Origin: Massilia agilis
Lineage (GTDB): Bacteria; Pseudomonadota; Gammaproteobacteria; Burkholderiales; Burkholderiaceae_D
Assembly: GCF_024756255.1 (NCBI RefSeq)
Contig: NZ_JANUHB010000001.1
Location: 558,001 to 622,000 of the forward strand
DNA: 64,000 nucleotides
Reading direction: 5' to 3'
Shown here: positions 41,501-49,591 of the stretch, piece after piece
Position numbering within the stretch: position 1 is the first letter of the stretch
Layout: each line of letters begins with the position of its first letter
Program-made: the position numbers and the translations under genes
The notes under the pieces: model-generated
Told to the model about the DNA's origin: nothing
The model's input: the letters and a program-made list of their open reading frames with translations, nothing else
The model's database searches: none

Positions 41501-42267
41501 TGGACGCGCAGGCCGCAAGCGCCGGCACCGTGCTTGCCGAGCGCCGTGCACAGCGCGAGCTGCACGCCGGCAGCGCGCTGCCCGATGCGCTGGCCAGCGC
41601 CGACGACGTGGAAGCGGCGCTGGCGGTGGTCAATCTCGAACGCGGCGCCCTGCTCGAACGCGCCACGGCGCTGCGCATGCAGGCCGCGCAGGACGACGAG
41701 CGGCGAGCGCAGGGCCAGGCCCTGCTGGCCGAGATCGAACGCCAGCAGGCCGAGGAGCAAAAATGGGCCAAACTGTCGGAGCTCATCGGATCGAGCGACG
41801 GCAAGAAGTTCCGCAATTACGCACAGCAGTTCACGCTGGACGTGCTGCTCGGTTACGCCAACCACCACCTGGCGCAACTGGCGCGCCGCTACCGGCTCGA
41901 ACGGGTGGTCAACACGGGCGGTCCCTCGCTCGCGCTGATGGTGCGCGACCAGGACATGGGCGGCGAGGTCCGCCCGGTCAATTCGCTCTCCGGCGGCGAG
42001 ACCTTCCTGGTGTCGCTCGCGCTGGCGCTGGGGCTGGCGTCGCTCTCGTCCAACCGCGTGCGGGTCGAATCGCTGTTCATCGACGAGGGCTTCGGGAGCC
42101 TGGACAGCGACACGCTCGGGGTGGCGATGGATGCGCTGGACGCGCTGCAGGCGCAGGGCCGCAAGGTGGGGGTGATCTCGCACGTGCAGGAGATGACCGA
42201 GCGGATCGCGGCGAAGATCGTGGTGCGCCCGGCCGGCGGCGGCGCGAGCGCCATCTCGGTGCAGTAG
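38509..42267 (+). CDS. sbcC: Exonuclease subunit SbcC
   Basis: Rad50-type SMC ATPase partner of SbcD. 1252 residues: N-terminal Walker A GPTGAGKST (about residues 36-44), two very long Ala/Gln/Arg-rich coiled-coil arms, the zinc hook CPVC at residues 615-618, and the C-terminal lobe with signature SLSGGETFLVSLALALGLA and Walker B LFIDEGFGSLDSDTL. It is longer than E. coli SbcC (1048) because of extended coiled coils. Confidence 0.97.
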   Translation: MRILRIGGRNLASLAGDFCVDFEAEPLASSGLFAISGPTGAGKSTLLDALCLALYGTTPRLPKSARGASALPDVNGEPVSTVDPRNLLRRGAGEGYAEVDFVGNDGLRYRARWSVRRSRNKPGGPLQAAAMTLHRLPELAPVGGTKSEVASEIVQRIGLSFEQFTRAVLLAQNEFSAFLRTDENERGELLETLTGSAVYSDISRRAFERCKREQEALRVLSQQLSRQVPLSAEARATLDADRAQAELELQAVDARRALLEQQKRWHDELAKLTRNEAAAQDALAEARARVDAAAQRRRHLATLEALQPARALLAEAQRLERELAQAQSAAGHAQRELESATTAQQQAAHELAAATQALAMAEAAQRNAAPALDAAKALDAAIVALSPALDQARTAMESAQRGAADAAQILQTKRDAHAAAVAAQQAGVAWLAAHAHHEPLATQWERWDNLLAQAANAAQADADAAAALATAGRNAEANAQAGQQAATALEQAAAALREHELALQRASDALAGFDDAALRQARQAQDARREQLATLEKTWSALSSTRKRMAQLDEQRTAAESARQQAETALATAAAQAQALGGAAEQAERALAGAELACADSVASLRAQLADGAACPVCGALEHPYHHQDERLQAVLDGLRAEVVRCRAAAQDNLAAQAAQRTAAAGARERLSTLDTERAALVPALDELSRAWEAHPLAHAAPGEDERTGWLAAQQQALRDQAAELDRHEQSAQRARAARDNAQQACDKARTGHARLLEAAHAAQAEAARLKAELDTLAAKREAAASALAAILRELEQPLSQADSDGWQARWRKDPNAYRASRAAEAKAWTEQSHRLTRSDNEIATLEVQLAAAAANAGQAARLASEAAAQFRRADAQVKDKLGERAALFDGKPVQQVEQTLAQAIGQARAKLAERQAASAQAAQREAAARAGVIQCDERRTALHAASTAATAQLSAWLDDYARQHADLEPVADSAALAALLHTTQEDVARARAALAELDAQAASAGTVLAERRAQRELHAGSALPDALASADDVEAALAVVNLERGALLERATALRMQAAQDDERRAQGQALLAEIERQQAEEQKWAKLSELIGSSDGKKFRNYAQQFTLDVLLGYANHHLAQLARRYRLERVVNTGGPSLALMVRDQDMGGEVRPVNSLSGGETFLVSLALALGLASLSSNRVRVESLFIDEGFGSLDSDTLGVAMDALDALQAQGRKVGVISHVQEMTERIAAKIVVRPAGGGASAISVQ

Positions 42268-42305
42268 CCGATGCTACAATGCGCCCTTTTCCGCATTCAT
42301 CCATC

Positions 42306-42518
42306 ATGACCAAACCAGCACGCTTCCTGACCTTCAAGTGCGCCAAGTGCGCCAAGCCGGTCAAGGTCCAACTGCAGAAAGTGTCGGCCTGCTCGCACAT
42401 CCAGCCCTACCTGGGCGTGTGCGACTGCGGCGAGGTCAAGCTGCACGCCACCGGCAACCCGGACGCGGTCAAGTCCTTCCTCGAATCCGGCGGCATCGAC
42501 TGGCACCACCACCATTGA
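42306..42518 (+). CDS. Small Cys/His-rich protein, probable zinc binder
   Basis: 70 residues; not recognised as a named family. FKCAKCAKPVKVQL gives one CxxC, ACSHIQPYLGVCDCGEVKL a C-x-H and CxC set, and the C-terminus is WHHHH. Four or more metal ligands in 70 residues suggest a zinc ribbon-like fold. It is followed directly by a methyltransferase gene with a TGATG overlap and probably shares its transcript, so it may assist it or simply be a conserved companion. Confidence 0.75.
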   Translation: MTKPARFLTFKCAKCAKPVKVQLQKVSACSHIQPYLGVCDCGEVKLHATGNPDAVKSFLESGGIDWHHHH

Positions 42519-43684
42519 TGAGCGAACCCGCGCGCATCCACTGGACTGAGGGGGGCGAAGACCGCTCGGCCCTGTGGCACTCCGAAAGCGGCTGGCCCGC
42601 GCCCAAAAAGGTGGTGCTGGCCGACGACACCATGCCGGCCGATGTGGCCTACCGGCTTGCGCTGGAGGGCACGGGCCTGTTGTGGCGCGGCGACTTCCAG
42701 AACGCGCGCCAGCTGCTGCAGGCACTGGTGCGCCGCATCGAGCACAAGGGTGCACGCGCCAAGCGTGCCAGGACCGCCAAGCCGGCCGCCAGCCCTGCCG
42801 AACTGTTCCACCGCCACCGCCTGACCCAGCTGCAGCGCGCCCGCCTGCTGGCGATGCTGCTAATCCCGATCGAAGGCGATTTTGCGATCCAGCTGCGCCG
42901 CGCGCCGGACGTGCGCGAGGCCTGCCTTGAAGCGTATGGGCCGGCCAGCGGCGAGCGCCTCGTGATCTCGCTGCGCGAGCTGCTGGGCCTGATCGGCGCG
43001 CATGAGTGGCGGCGCAAGGGCGTCTTCATTCCCGCGCTCGGCGAGCGCATCCACCCGTGGTACGGCGTGTTTTCGCCGGTGCGAGGCGAGTACGTGGACC
43101 TGGTGGCGCAGGCGCCGCTGCCGCCGGGCGCGGAGCATGCGTTCGACATCGGCACCGGCACCGGCGTGCTGGCGGCCCTGCTAGCAAAGCGCGGCATCAA
43201 GCGGGTGCTGGGTACCGACATGGACGAGCGGGCGCTAGGCTGCGCGCGCGAGAACATCGAACGGCTGGGCGTTGGCGCGCAGGTTGAACTCATCAAGGCC
43301 GACCTGTTCCCGGAAGGGCGCGCGCCGCTGGTCGTCTGCAATCCGCCGTGGTTGCCGGGCAAACCCAGTTCGTCCATCGAATACGCGATCTACGACCCGG
43401 ATAGCCGCATGCTGCGCACGTATCTCGACGGCCTGGCGGCGCACCTGGCCGAGCACGGCGAGGGCTGGCTGATCCTGTCGGACCTGGCCGAGCACCTGGG
43501 CCTGCGCACGCGCGAGCAGCTGCTGGGCTGGATCGATGCCGCCGGCCTTGAAGTGATCGCGCGGCTGGACACGCGCCCGGTGCACGGCAAGGCCAGCGAC
43601 GCCGACGACCCGCTGCACGCGGCCCGCTCGCGCGAAGTGACGTCGCTGTGGCGCTTGCGCGCAAAACGCAACGCTGCCGTATGA
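42518..43684 (+). CDS. Class I SAM-dependent methyltransferase with NPPW motif
   Basis: 388 residues. An N-terminal helical substrate domain of about 190 residues is followed by the Rossmann methylase: motif I AFDIGTGTGVLAALLAKRG, acidic TDMDERALGCARENIERLG, and catalytic NPPW in VVCNPPWLPGKPSSS. The NPPW/NPPY motif marks N-methylation of an amide or an exocyclic base amine (PrmC/RlmF/RlmG-type), so the target is probably rRNA or a protein Gln; which one is not visible. Translationally coupled to the small Cys-rich gene. Confidence 0.85.
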   Translation: MSEPARIHWTEGGEDRSALWHSESGWPAPKKVVLADDTMPADVAYRLALEGTGLLWRGDFQNARQLLQALVRRIEHKGARAKRARTAKPAASPAELFHRHRLTQLQRARLLAMLLIPIEGDFAIQLRRAPDVREACLEAYGPASGERLVISLRELLGLIGAHEWRRKGVFIPALGERIHPWYGVFSPVRGEYVDLVAQAPLPPGAEHAFDIGTGTGVLAALLAKRGIKRVLGTDMDERALGCARENIERLGVGAQVELIKADLFPEGRAPLVVCNPPWLPGKPSSSIEYAIYDPDSRMLRTYLDGLAAHLAEHGEGWLILSDLAEHLGLRTREQLLGWIDAAGLEVIARLDTRPVHGKASDADDPLHAARSREVTSLWRLRAKRNAAV

Positions 43685-43743
43685 CCGGCGCGCGTTCCCG
43701 ATTTGCGCCGGGGCCGCATACGCGATACAATTTGGGCATCAGA

Positions 43744-43820
43744 CGCGGGGTGGAGCAGTCTGGCAGCTCGTCGGGCTCATAACCCGAAGGTCACAGGTTC
43801 AAATCCTGTCCCCGCAACCA
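43744..43820 (+). tRNA. Initiator tRNA-fMet (CAT)
   Basis: 77 bases including an encoded CCA. Anticodon CAT in loop CTCATAA. The initiator marks are present: C1 unpaired opposite A72, and three G:C pairs in the anticodon stem (GGG/CCC). T-loop TTCAAAT. Confidence 0.97.
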
Positions 43821-43828
43821 AATACTGG

Positions 43829-43862
43829 GCCCGACTGTCCCTCGCAGCCGGGCTTTTGTTTT
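43829..43862 (+). terminator. Terminator of tRNA-fMet
   Basis: Stem GCCCG (43829-43833) / CGGGC (43849-43853) followed by TTTTGTTTT. It lies nine bases after the tRNA 3' end and just before the small gene at 43881. Confidence 0.7.
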
Positions 43863-43880
43863 GTGTGGCAGCGCGGCCCG

Positions 43881-44111
43881 ATGAGAGACAAGAAAGACAA
43901 CGCAACATTCGACCTGCCTGGCTTCGAAGACGCCTTCGCGCTGCCGCCGCAATCCGTTGAACCCAAAAAGCCCGGCACCCGCCCGCGCCGCGTCGCACTC
44001 AAGCAAGAGCAGCTCCAGCTGCTCGAAGAGACCGACGCCACCGGCCTGCCGGTGTGGAAGCGCGACGACAACCTCGACCTGACCGGCTTGCCGGTCTGGG
44101 CACCAGCCTGA
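43881..44111 (+). CDS. Hypothetical 76-residue protein with TGLPVW duplication
   Basis: Not recognised. 76 residues: an N-terminal FDLPGFEDAFALPPQSVEPK, a basic middle (RPRRVALKQEQLQLLEE), and two copies of TGLPVW near the end (TGLPVWKRDDN and TGLPVWAPA). Start ATG at 43881 is chosen over an upstream codon; no ribosome-binding site is clear. It lies between the tRNA-fMet terminator and dbpA, four bases before the dbpA start, so it may be co-transcribed with dbpA. Confidence 0.65.
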   Translation: MRDKKDNATFDLPGFEDAFALPPQSVEPKKPGTRPRRVALKQEQLQLLEETDATGLPVWKRDDNLDLTGLPVWAPA

Positions 44112-44115
44112 CCGC

Positions 44116-45519
44116 ATGTCCACCTCCTTCTCCACACTGCCGCTTGCGGCGCCCTTCCTCTCGAACCTGAACAATCTCGGCTACCACGCCATGACGCCGG
44201 TGCAGGCCGCCAGCCTGCCGCACGCGCTGGCCGGGCGCGACCTGATCGTGCAAGCGCACACCGGCAGCGGCAAGACGGCCTCGTTCGGCATCGGCATGCT
44301 GCACCGGCTCAACCCGGCGCTGTTCTCGGTGCAGGGCCTGGTGCTGTGCCCGACGCGCGAACTGGCCGACCAGGTCGCGGGCGAGCTGCGCCGGCTGGCG
44401 CGCGGCGTGGGCAACGTCAAGATCCTGACGCTGACCGGCGGCGTGGCATTCCGCCCGCAGGTGGCCTCGCTCGAACATGGCGCGCACATCGTGGTCGGCA
44501 CCCCGGGACGCATCCGCGACCACCTGGGCAAGCGCACGCTGGACTTGAAGCGCGTGAACACGCTGGTGCTGGACGAAGCGGACCGCATGACGGACATGGG
44601 CTTTTACGAGGATATCGCGGCGATCGCGAGCGACTGCCCCGCCTGGCGCCAGACACTGCTGTATTCGGCGACCTACCCCGACGACATTCGCGCCGCCACC
44701 GCGGCGCTGCTGCGCGATCCGCTCGAAGTGGCGGTGGAAGGCGGCCAGCAGGCGGCGCGCATCGAACAGCGCTTTTACGAAGTCGGTTTCGACGCGCGCG
44801 ATGCCGCCGTGGCGACGCTGCTGGCAAGCCTGCGCCCCACTTCCGCCATCGTCTTCTGCAATACCAAGGCGCATTGCGAAGAGCTGGCGGCAGCGCTGCG
44901 CGCGCAAGGTTTTTCGGCGCGCGCCCTGTTCGGCGAACTGGAACAGCGCGAACGCGACGAAACGCTGCTGCTGTTCGCGCACCGCAGCTGCCAGGTGCTG
45001 GTGGCCACCGACGTGGCTGCGCGCGGCCTGGACATCGCGGACCTGGACCTGGTGATCAACGCCGGCATGCCCAAGGACGCGGAAGTGTACGTGCACCGCA
45101 TCGGCCGCACCGGGCGTGCCGGCAGCGAGGGCCTGGCGGTTTCGGTGTGCACGCCGGGCGACAAGAAGTGGGTGGCGCGCGTGGAGGAACTGCAGGGCAG
45201 CCCCGCGCAGTGGCACCCGCTGCCGTCCCCGCCTGATGCCGCCCCGCCCGGGCCGGCCCCGATGGTCACGCTGTGCATTGCCGGCGGCAAGAAGGACAAG
45301 CTGCGCCCCGCCGACCTGTTGGGCGCGCTGACCGGCGAAGCGGGCCTGACGCGCGAGCAGGTCGGCAAGATCGACATCACCCAGTTCGCCAGCTACGTTG
45401 CGCTGGCGCGCCCGGCCGCGGCGCAGGCGTTCGAGCGCCTTTCCGCCGGGAGCCCGCTGGGTCCGGAATACGGGGCGTTCAAGGGGCGTTACTTCCGGAT
45501 GCGTTTCATCGAGGCCTAG
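44116..45519 (+). CDS. dbpA: ATP-dependent RNA helicase DbpA
   Basis: DEAD-box helicase specific for hairpin 92 of 23S rRNA, acting in 50S assembly. 467 residues. Q-motif MTPVQAASLPHALAG, Walker A AHTGSGKT, VLDEADRM, SAT in LLYSATYPDD, ARGLDIADLDLVINAG and HRIGRTGRAG. The C-terminal RNA-binding domain (about 395-467; GGKKDKLRPADLLGALTG; FKGRYFRMRFIEA) is the DbpA type. Confidence 0.95.
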   Translation: MSTSFSTLPLAAPFLSNLNNLGYHAMTPVQAASLPHALAGRDLIVQAHTGSGKTASFGIGMLHRLNPALFSVQGLVLCPTRELADQVAGELRRLARGVGNVKILTLTGGVAFRPQVASLEHGAHIVVGTPGRIRDHLGKRTLDLKRVNTLVLDEADRMTDMGFYEDIAAIASDCPAWRQTLLYSATYPDDIRAATAALLRDPLEVAVEGGQQAARIEQRFYEVGFDARDAAVATLLASLRPTSAIVFCNTKAHCEELAAALRAQGFSARALFGELEQRERDETLLLFAHRSCQVLVATDVAARGLDIADLDLVINAGMPKDAEVYVHRIGRTGRAGSEGLAVSVCTPGDKKWVARVEELQGSPAQWHPLPSPPDAAPPGPAPMVTLCIAGGKKDKLRPADLLGALTGEAGLTREQVGKIDITQFASYVALARPAAAQAFERLSAGSPLGPEYGAFKGRYFRMRFIEA

Positions 45520-45591
45520 GCGCGCACGGTTGAGCGGGCCACCGACACGCCCGCCTGGAATCTGGCATTATTTGCAACAAATGAGGTTTGC

Positions 45592-46713
45592 ATGATGACC
45601 AGTCCAAGCACAATCCGATCTCCCACGCTTGCGCGCACGGTGCGCCAGGTGGTGTCGCAGCAGCCGGAGCAGGTGAACGAAGTTTGGTGCCGCAAGATCT
45701 TCCGCAACATCCTGCAGGCGCTCGAACGCCACCACGCGCTCAGGCAGCCGCACGCGCCCATCTCGCCCGACACCATCGGCTTTGACGCGCACGGCGACCC
45801 GGTCCTGCTGCCCGCTGACGGCGCCACAACCGAGCCGGGCGAGGCGGCCGACGTGCAGGCGCTCGGCGCAGTCGTGCACTACGCTATCACCTGGGAGCCG
45901 CAGCCACTCACGCTGCTGCGCACCCAGGCCCTGGACGGCTTCAGCGAGTCGCTGGTTGGCGCCGTCAACAAGTGCATCGCGCCCGACCCGGCCGAGCGGC
46001 CGCAGTCGATCGCCGAGCTGCGCAACCTGCTCGGCATCGTCGCGCTGGGGGCCGTCATACCGCATGCCACGCCCGAGCCAATCTTTGCGCCCGTCGAAAC
46101 CACGCGCACGACGAGCATTTTCGGCCCCGACAAATGGCAGCGCTGGATGCTGATCTGCCTGGCGGCCGTGGTGCTGCTGGCCGCAGCCTCGGCGCTGTGG
46201 ATGCTGCTGCGCGACGCGGATGGCGGCGACAACGTCGCGCTGACCTTGCCGGAGACGGTGCCAGCGTCGCACAGCGCCAGCCCCGGCGCGGCGCCGGCAC
46301 ACGTGCTGCCCGCTCCCTCCGCGCCGGTTGCGCCAGCCTCGCCGGCCGCCACGCCAGCCGTGCCGGACCACGCCACGACGGCCCTGCCCCCGGCTCCGAC
46401 AACGCGCTCCATCGAACCGGAACCAGCCGCCAGCCCCCCTGCCCGCCCCGTTGCGCCCTCGGCAGCGCCTGCGCGCGACGCGCAGCAAGCGCCCTCCGTC
46501 ACCTACAAACTAGTGGTCAAGCCGTGGGGAACCGTGTACGTGGACGGCGCCGAACGCGGCATCAGCCCGCCGCTCAAGCACCTGCGGCTGGCGCCGGGAC
46601 AGCACACCGTGCGCGTGGTGAACCCGAACTACCGCGACCGCGTCCTGCGCATCGATGCGGAAAACAACCGCAACGGCCGCATCGACGTCGATTTTGGCCA
46701 ACGGTCACGTTGA
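45592..46713 (+). CDS. Pseudokinase-like / PEGA domain membrane protein
   Basis: 373 residues. The N-terminal part (about 1-155) resembles the C-lobe of a Ser/Thr protein kinase: ISPDTIGFDAHGDPVLLPAD, GEAADVQALGAVVHYAITWE and CIAPDPAERPQSIAELRNLL. The nucleotide-binding N-lobe and catalytic HRD/DFG motifs are missing, so it is probably inactive. A membrane segment at about 183-207 (WMLICLAAVVLLAAASALWM) is followed by a Pro/Ala linker of about 90 residues and a PEGA-type domain (VVKPWGTVYVDGAERGISPP). Followed after ten bases by a lipoprotein gene. Upstream GAGG supports the ATG. Confidence 0.75.
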   Translation: MMTSPSTIRSPTLARTVRQVVSQQPEQVNEVWCRKIFRNILQALERHHALRQPHAPISPDTIGFDAHGDPVLLPADGATTEPGEAADVQALGAVVHYAITWEPQPLTLLRTQALDGFSESLVGAVNKCIAPDPAERPQSIAELRNLLGIVALGAVIPHATPEPIFAPVETTRTTSIFGPDKWQRWMLICLAAVVLLAAASALWMLLRDADGGDNVALTLPETVPASHSASPGAAPAHVLPAPSAPVAPASPAATPAVPDHATTALPPAPTTRSIEPEPAASPPARPVAPSAAPARDAQQAPSVTYKLVVKPWGTVYVDGAERGISPPLKHLRLAPGQHTVRVVNPNYRDRVLRIDAENNRNGRIDVDFGQRSR

Positions 46714-46723
46714 GGTGTATGTC

Positions 46724-47137
46724 ATGAGAATCATCTTCCTGCCCACGCTGCTTGCGGCGAGCCTGCTGGCCGGCTGTGCCGACATGCCCGACCTGTTCGG
46801 CAGCACGCCGGCCCAGCCGCACCCGCGCGCCGAAAGCCTGTCCGCCACGCGCGAGCCGGCCGCCCTGCGCGAGGGAATCCATCTGTACAACGAAGGCGAT
46901 TTCAATGGCGCGATCAAGCGGCTGTCCTCGCGCGAGATCGCCAACGGCTCGGTGAACGCACGCGTCACCGCGCTCAAGTACACGGCCTTCAGTTACTGCG
47001 TCACCAGCAGGCCAACGCAGTGCCAGCGCGCGTTCGAACGCGCAATCAGGCTGGATCCGAAATTCGACCTGGAGCCGGGCGAACACGGGCACCCGTTGTG
47101 GGGGCCGGTGTTCGCCAAGGCGAAGAACGGTCGCTAG
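46724..47137 (+). CDS. TssQ-like lipoprotein
   Basis: 137 residues with a lipoprotein signal peptide: LLAASLLAGC places the lipidated Cys at about residue 20. The mature part is one TPR-like repeat pair: REGIHLYNEGDFNGAIKRLS and YTAFSYCVTSRPTQCQRAFE, ending HPLWGPVFAKAKNGR. This matches the outline of the small T6SS-associated TssQ lipoproteins of Burkholderiales. No other type VI gene is in the window, so it is an orphan here. It is paired with the PEGA/pseudokinase gene and probably meets its PEGA domain in the periplasm (inference). Confidence 0.65.
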   Translation: MRIIFLPTLLAASLLAGCADMPDLFGSTPAQPHPRAESLSATREPAALREGIHLYNEGDFNGAIKRLSSREIANGSVNARVTALKYTAFSYCVTSRPTQCQRAFERAIRLDPKFDLEPGEHGHPLWGPVFAKAKNGR

Positions 47138-47173
47138 AAGAGGCTTCCAACCGGGCTGCAGGCCTGGAGACTC

Positions 47174-47205
47174 GGCATGGGTCCCGGCCTGCGCCGGGAC
47201 GACGG
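47174..47205. repeat. Family-B palindrome (single)
   Basis: GGCATGGGTCCCGGCCTGCG then CCGGGACGACGG. It lies between two convergent genes; the amidase stop codon starts at 47209, directly beside it. Confidence 0.9.
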
Positions 47206-47206
47206 A

Positions 47207-48802
47207 TCAGAGTTTGATGGTGACGGTTGCCTGGAAGGTCGGCGCGCGGCGGCGCTCGCTCGCCTGCTCGTAGGCGTAGGCCATGCCGATCAGCGCCGCT
47301 TCGCTCCACGCCGTGCCCACGAACGAAATGCCGACCGGCAGGCCGTGCGTGTAGCCCGCCGGAACCGTGATGTGCGGGTAGCCCGCCACCGCCGCCGGCG
47401 ACGAGAAGCTGCCGCCGTAATGGTCGCCGTTGATGTAATCGGTCACCCAGGCCGGGCCGCCGGTCGGCGCCACCAGCGCATCGAGCTTGTGCTCGCGCAG
47501 CACCTGGTCGATGCCTTCCTCGCGCGAATAGCGCAGGTTGTTGGCCAGCGCCTCCTGGTATTCCTTCGCGTCGAGCCCGGGCTTGGCCTCGGCCGCAACC
47601 AGGTGCTCCTGCTGGAAGTAAGGCATTTCGCGCGTGGCGTTCTGCTGGTTGAACGCGATCACGTCGGCCATGTTCTTGACCGGCGCGTGCGGCGCGTAGT
47701 TGGCCAGGTAGGCGTTCAGGTCCGGCTTGAATTCGTACAGCAGCACCGTGGTCTCGCTGTCGCCGTACTTGTCGATGTTGGGTACCTGCACGTCCACCAG
47801 GGTCGCACCCTGCGCCTTCAGGATCTCGAGCTCCTTTTCGATGATCGCGTCCACCGCGTCGTTACTGCCGAAGAAGTTGCGCGCCACGCCGATGCGCTTG
47901 CCCTGCAGGCCGTCGCGGCGCAAGGCCGCTCCGTAGTCGGCGGCGCGCGCGTTCGCCTCTTTGGTGGCGGCGTCGCTGGCGTCACTGCCGGCCAGCGCGG
48001 CCAGCAGCAGCGCGGCGTCGGCCACGGTGCGGGTCATGGGGCCGGCCGTGTCCTGCGAATGCGCGATCGGGATGATGCCGCTGCGGCTGACCAGCCCCAG
48101 CGTGGGCTTGATGCCGACGATGCCGCAGGTCGAGGACGGCGACACGATCGAGCCATCGGTCTCGGTGCCCACCGCCAGCGTGGCCAGGCCAGCCGCAATG
48201 GCCGACGCCGAACCGGAGCTGGAACCGCTGGTGTTGCGGTCCAGCGCATACGGGTTCTTGGTCTGCCCGCCGCGTCCGCTCCAGCCGCTGATCGAATGGG
48301 TCGAGCGCATGTTGGCCCACTCCGACAGGTTGGTCTTGCCGATGATGACCGCGCCGGCCTCGCGCAGGCGCGCGGCGACATGCGCGTCGCGGCTGGCGCG
48401 CACGCCGTCCAGCGCCAGCGAGCCGGCGCTGGTGCACATCTTGTCGGCGGTGGCGATGTTGTCCTTCAGGAGCACAGGAATGCCATGCAGCGGGCCGCGC
48501 AGCTTGCCGGCGGCGCGCTCGCGGTCCAGCGACTCGGCAATCGCCAGCGCATCCGGGTTCAGCTCGATGATTGCGTGCAGCTTGGGGCCAGCCTTGTCGA
48601 TCGCGGCGATGCGCGCCAGGTATTGCGACACCAGCGCGCGCGAAGTCAGCTTGCCGGCCTTCATGGCCGCCTGCTGTTCGGCCACGCCCGCATCCAGCAG
48701 CGCGCCGTTGCCTGCTGCCGGCAATGCCGCCGCGTCCGCATTCGCCACGCCAGCCAAGGCGCCGGCAGCCAGTCCAATTCGAACGAAATCCCTGCGATCC
48801 AT
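47207..48802 (-). CDS. Amidase signature family hydrolase, exported
   Basis: 531 residues. N-terminal MDRRDFVRIGLAAGALAGVA looks like a Tat-type signal (RRDF plus a hydrophobic stretch). The amidase signature triad is present: Lys in GIPVLLKDNIATADK, cis-Ser in the Gly/Ser-rich SGSSSGSASAIAAGLA and the nucleophile Ser in TETDGSIVSPSSTCGIVGIK. The C-terminus includes GYPHITVPAGYTHGLPVGIS. It hydrolyses an unknown amide, probably in the periplasm. ATG at 48802 has TGGAGG upstream. Confidence 0.9.
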   Translation of the reverse strand: MDRRDFVRIGLAAGALAGVANADAAALPAAGNGALLDAGVAEQQAAMKAGKLTSRALVSQYLARIAAIDKAGPKLHAIIELNPDALAIAESLDRERAAGKLRGPLHGIPVLLKDNIATADKMCTSAGSLALDGVRASRDAHVAARLREAGAVIIGKTNLSEWANMRSTHSISGWSGRGGQTKNPYALDRNTSGSSSGSASAIAAGLATLAVGTETDGSIVSPSSTCGIVGIKPTLGLVSRSGIIPIAHSQDTAGPMTRTVADAALLLAALAGSDASDAATKEANARAADYGAALRRDGLQGKRIGVARNFFGSNDAVDAIIEKELEILKAQGATLVDVQVPNIDKYGDSETTVLLYEFKPDLNAYLANYAPHAPVKNMADVIAFNQQNATREMPYFQQEHLVAAEAKPGLDAKEYQEALANNLRYSREEGIDQVLREHKLDALVAPTGGPAWVTDYINGDHYGGSFSSPAAVAGYPHITVPAGYTHGLPVGISFVGTAWSEAALIGMAYAYEQASERRRAPTFQATVTIKL

Positions 48803-48877
48803 TCCTGCCTCCAATTTTGTAGAGGCAACAGAATAGCAGCAAAATTGTCGGTCCAAGCGAGGCGCGGCGGCCACCAA

Positions 48878-48912
48878 AGAAAAAAGCACGCGCGGCGAAC
48901 CGGGCGTGCTTT
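48878..48912 (-). terminator. Intrinsic terminator of efp
   Basis: Stem AAAGCACGC (48883-48891) / GCGTGCTTT (48904-48912) followed on the minus strand by a T-run (six T including the stem end). A second perfect hairpin CGCCGGC-AA-GCCGGCG (48925-48940) stands between it and the efp stop. Confidence 0.85.
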
Positions 48913-48950
48913 CTTGTGTCTTTACGCCGGCAAGCCGGCGCGCGGCGAGA

Positions 48951-49526
48951 TTAGGCGCGGACGATGCGCTTGTACTCGTTGGTGCGGGTGTCGATTTCGA
49001 TGACGTCGTCGTTGCTGACGAACAGCGGCACCTGGACGGTGTGCTGCTTCGACTCGATGGCGTTCTCGATGCGGGCGTCTTTCAGCACGTTGCCCGAGGT
49101 GTTGCCCTTGACGGCCGGCTCGGTGTACACGACCTGGCGCGCGATGGTGGTCGGCAGTTCGACCGAGATTGCCTTGCCGTCGTAGAACACGGCCTCGCAC
49201 TCCATGCCATCCTTCAGGTAGTGCAGTGCATCACCCAGGTTTTCTTCTTCGATTTCGTACTGGTTGTACTCTTCGTCCATGAAGACGTACAGCGGGTCGG
49301 CGAAGTACGAGTAGGTCACCGGCTTCTTGTCGAGAATGACGACGTCGAACTTGTCGTCGCCGCGGAACACGTTTTCCAGCGGCGCGTTCGTCAGAAGATT
49401 CTTCATCTTCCACTTGTACGTGAAGCCCGTGCGGCTCGAACCGTTGACGTCGGAACGCAGCACGATGAAGGGCTTGCCGTCAACCATAATGATATTGCCA
49501 ACACGAATTTCTTTTGCGGGTTTCAT
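48951..49526 (-). CDS. efp: Translation elongation factor P
   Basis: Rescues ribosomes stalled at polyproline. 191 residues, three OB-like domains. The loop residue is Arg32 in [17 protein letters not shown], matching the Arg32 type that is rhamnosylated by EarP, whose gene lies immediately upstream. Other signatures: [20 protein letters not shown] and [20 protein letters not shown]. No epmA/epmB-type lysine here. Start ATG at 49526 ([20 protein letters not shown]). Confidence 0.97.
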   Translation of the reverse strand: MKPAKEIRVGNIIMVDGKPFIVLRSDVNGSSRTGFTYKWKMKNLLTNAPLENVFRGDDKFDVVILDKKPVTYSYFADPLYVFMDEEYNQYEIEEENLGDALHYLKDGMECEAVFYDGKAISVELPTTIARQVVYTEPAVKGNTSGNVLKDARIENAIESKQHTVQVPLFVSNDDVIEIDTRTNEYKRIVRA

Positions 49527-49591
49527 AGGGTGTATGCGTTTATTTGTAGGTTGCAGTAACCGGGCATCATACCATGTTTTTCGGCGCCAGC

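Noticed and set aside
46724..47137. Evidence for a type VI secretion locus
   Set aside because: Only a TssQ-like lipoprotein is present; no Tss core, Hcp, VgrG or effector gene is in the window.
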